Assembly (NCBI GenBank): GCA_038327385.1
Contig: JBBQKY010000169.1
Span: 1-5,699 of the forward strand
Direction of reading: 5' to 3'
DNA length: 5,699 nucleotides
DNA from: JAWWPG01 sp038327385
Lineage (GTDB): Bacteria; Actinomycetota; Actinomycetes; Propionibacteriales; Nocardioidaceae
This document shows, piece after piece, positions 5,341-5,699 of the stretch; the stretch's first letter is position 1, and every line of letters begins with the position of its first letter. The position numbers were made by a program, and so were the translations under genes. The notes beneath the pieces are model-generated. The model searched no databases, was not told where the DNA came from, and saw only the letters and a list, made by a program, of their open reading frames with translations.

Positions 5341-5407
5341 CCGGGGCACCTGCAAGTCGACGTTGGCGGATCGTCCTTGGTGGGCCAATCACTGAACGGA
5401 GATCCCG

Positions 5408-5699
5408 ATGAAGCTCAGCTTGGCCGGTGTGGTGGTCCTCGCGCTCGGTGCCGCCGCCCTGGCCGGTTGCTCCAGCGGCAATGAACCGGTGACGTCGACC
5501 GGCGCTGGGTCGACAAGCCTTCCCGGCATCACCACCCGCGGTCTCGGAACGGTCACCGGGACCCCGGACACCGTGACCGTCGTCATCGGAGTTCAGACCC
5601 GGGCGCAGAGCGCGAAGGGCGCCCTTGATGCCAACACCGGAAAGGCGACCGCGCTGATTGACGTGTTGAAGAGCAAGGGAGTCGCAGCAGCGGATTTGC
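5408..5699 (+). CDS. SIMPL (DUF541) domain lipoprotein, N-terminal part
   Basis: The gene runs off the right edge; 97 codons are visible. ATG 5408 has GGAG at 5398-5401, six bases upstream. Residues 1-21 are a lipoprotein signal peptide: MKLS, hydrophobic VVVLALGAAALA, then lipobox LAGC with Cys21 as the lipidation site, so the mature protein should be anchored on the outer face of the cytoplasmic membrane. A short Ser/Thr/Gly linker follows. From about residue 42, GLGTVTGTPDTVTVVIGVQT and then SAKGALDANTGKATALIDVLKSKGV match the start of a SIMPL/DUF541 (YggE-like) domain: strand, then a helix of the type A-x-x-x-N-x-x-x-x-x-x-x-I/L-x-x-L-K. The family is linked to oxidative stress tolerance and cell-envelope functions, but its biochemical role is poorly defined. 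It follows the second toxin after 67 bases; no clear promoter or terminator was seen between them. Confidence 0.8.
   Translation, partial: MKLSLAGVVVLALGAAALAGCSSGNEPVTSTGAGSTSLPGITTRGLGTVTGTPDTVTVVIGVQTRAQSAKGALDANTGKATALIDVLKSKGVAAADL

Noticed and set aside
1..5699. tRNA, rRNA, CRISPR array, transposase or integrase
   Set aside because: No repeated spacer-repeat pattern, cloverleaf-like stretch or recombinase motif was found when reading both strands.

Overview
The window is GC-rich DNA from an actinomycete, most likely a member of the Mycobacteriaceae. This rests on codon use rich in G/C at third positions, TANNNT-type -10 elements without strong -35 boxes, a probable leaderless antitoxin gene, two vapBC-type toxin-antitoxin modules, and a SIMPL-type lipoprotein of the kind common in mycobacteria. 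The species cannot be fixed from sequence reading alone.

Layout from left to right: (1) 1-224 (+) is the 3' end of an FAD-linked oxidase ending in a berberine-bridge-type (BBE) domain. (2) 225-360 is a non-coding spacer. (3) 361-896 (-) is a conserved-looking hypothetical gene carrying an apparent one-base frameshift near its 3' end. (4) 897-995 is a divergent promoter region with a 17-bp palindrome. (5) 996-2702 (+) is a SNF2/RapA-like helicase with all its core motifs, followed after two bases by (6) 2705-3778 (+), a coiled-coil protein with a C-terminal four-cysteine zinc ribbon. (7) 3878-4592 (+) is a ribbon-helix-helix antitoxin with a PIN toxin. (8) 4673-5340 (+) is a Phd/YefM antitoxin with a second PIN toxin whose usual active-site Glu is Ala. 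(9) 5408-5699 (+) is the start of a SIMPL-domain lipoprotein and runs off the window.

The outer genes (flavin oxidase and SIMPL lipoprotein) look like ordinary chromosomal genes. The middle, roughly 225-5340, looks like an accessory block: a helicase/zinc-ribbon operon, a divergent partner gene that seems to be decaying, and two tandem toxin-antitoxin cassettes. The helicase and zinc-ribbon protein are almost certainly co-translated and probably act together on DNA or on a nucleoprotein complex. Their role (defence, repair or transcription recycling) cannot be read from sequence. Each toxin-antitoxin module has its own palindrome over its promoter, consistent with autoregulation. This helicase / zinc-ribbon / divergent-gene set is the best candidate for an undescribed system here.
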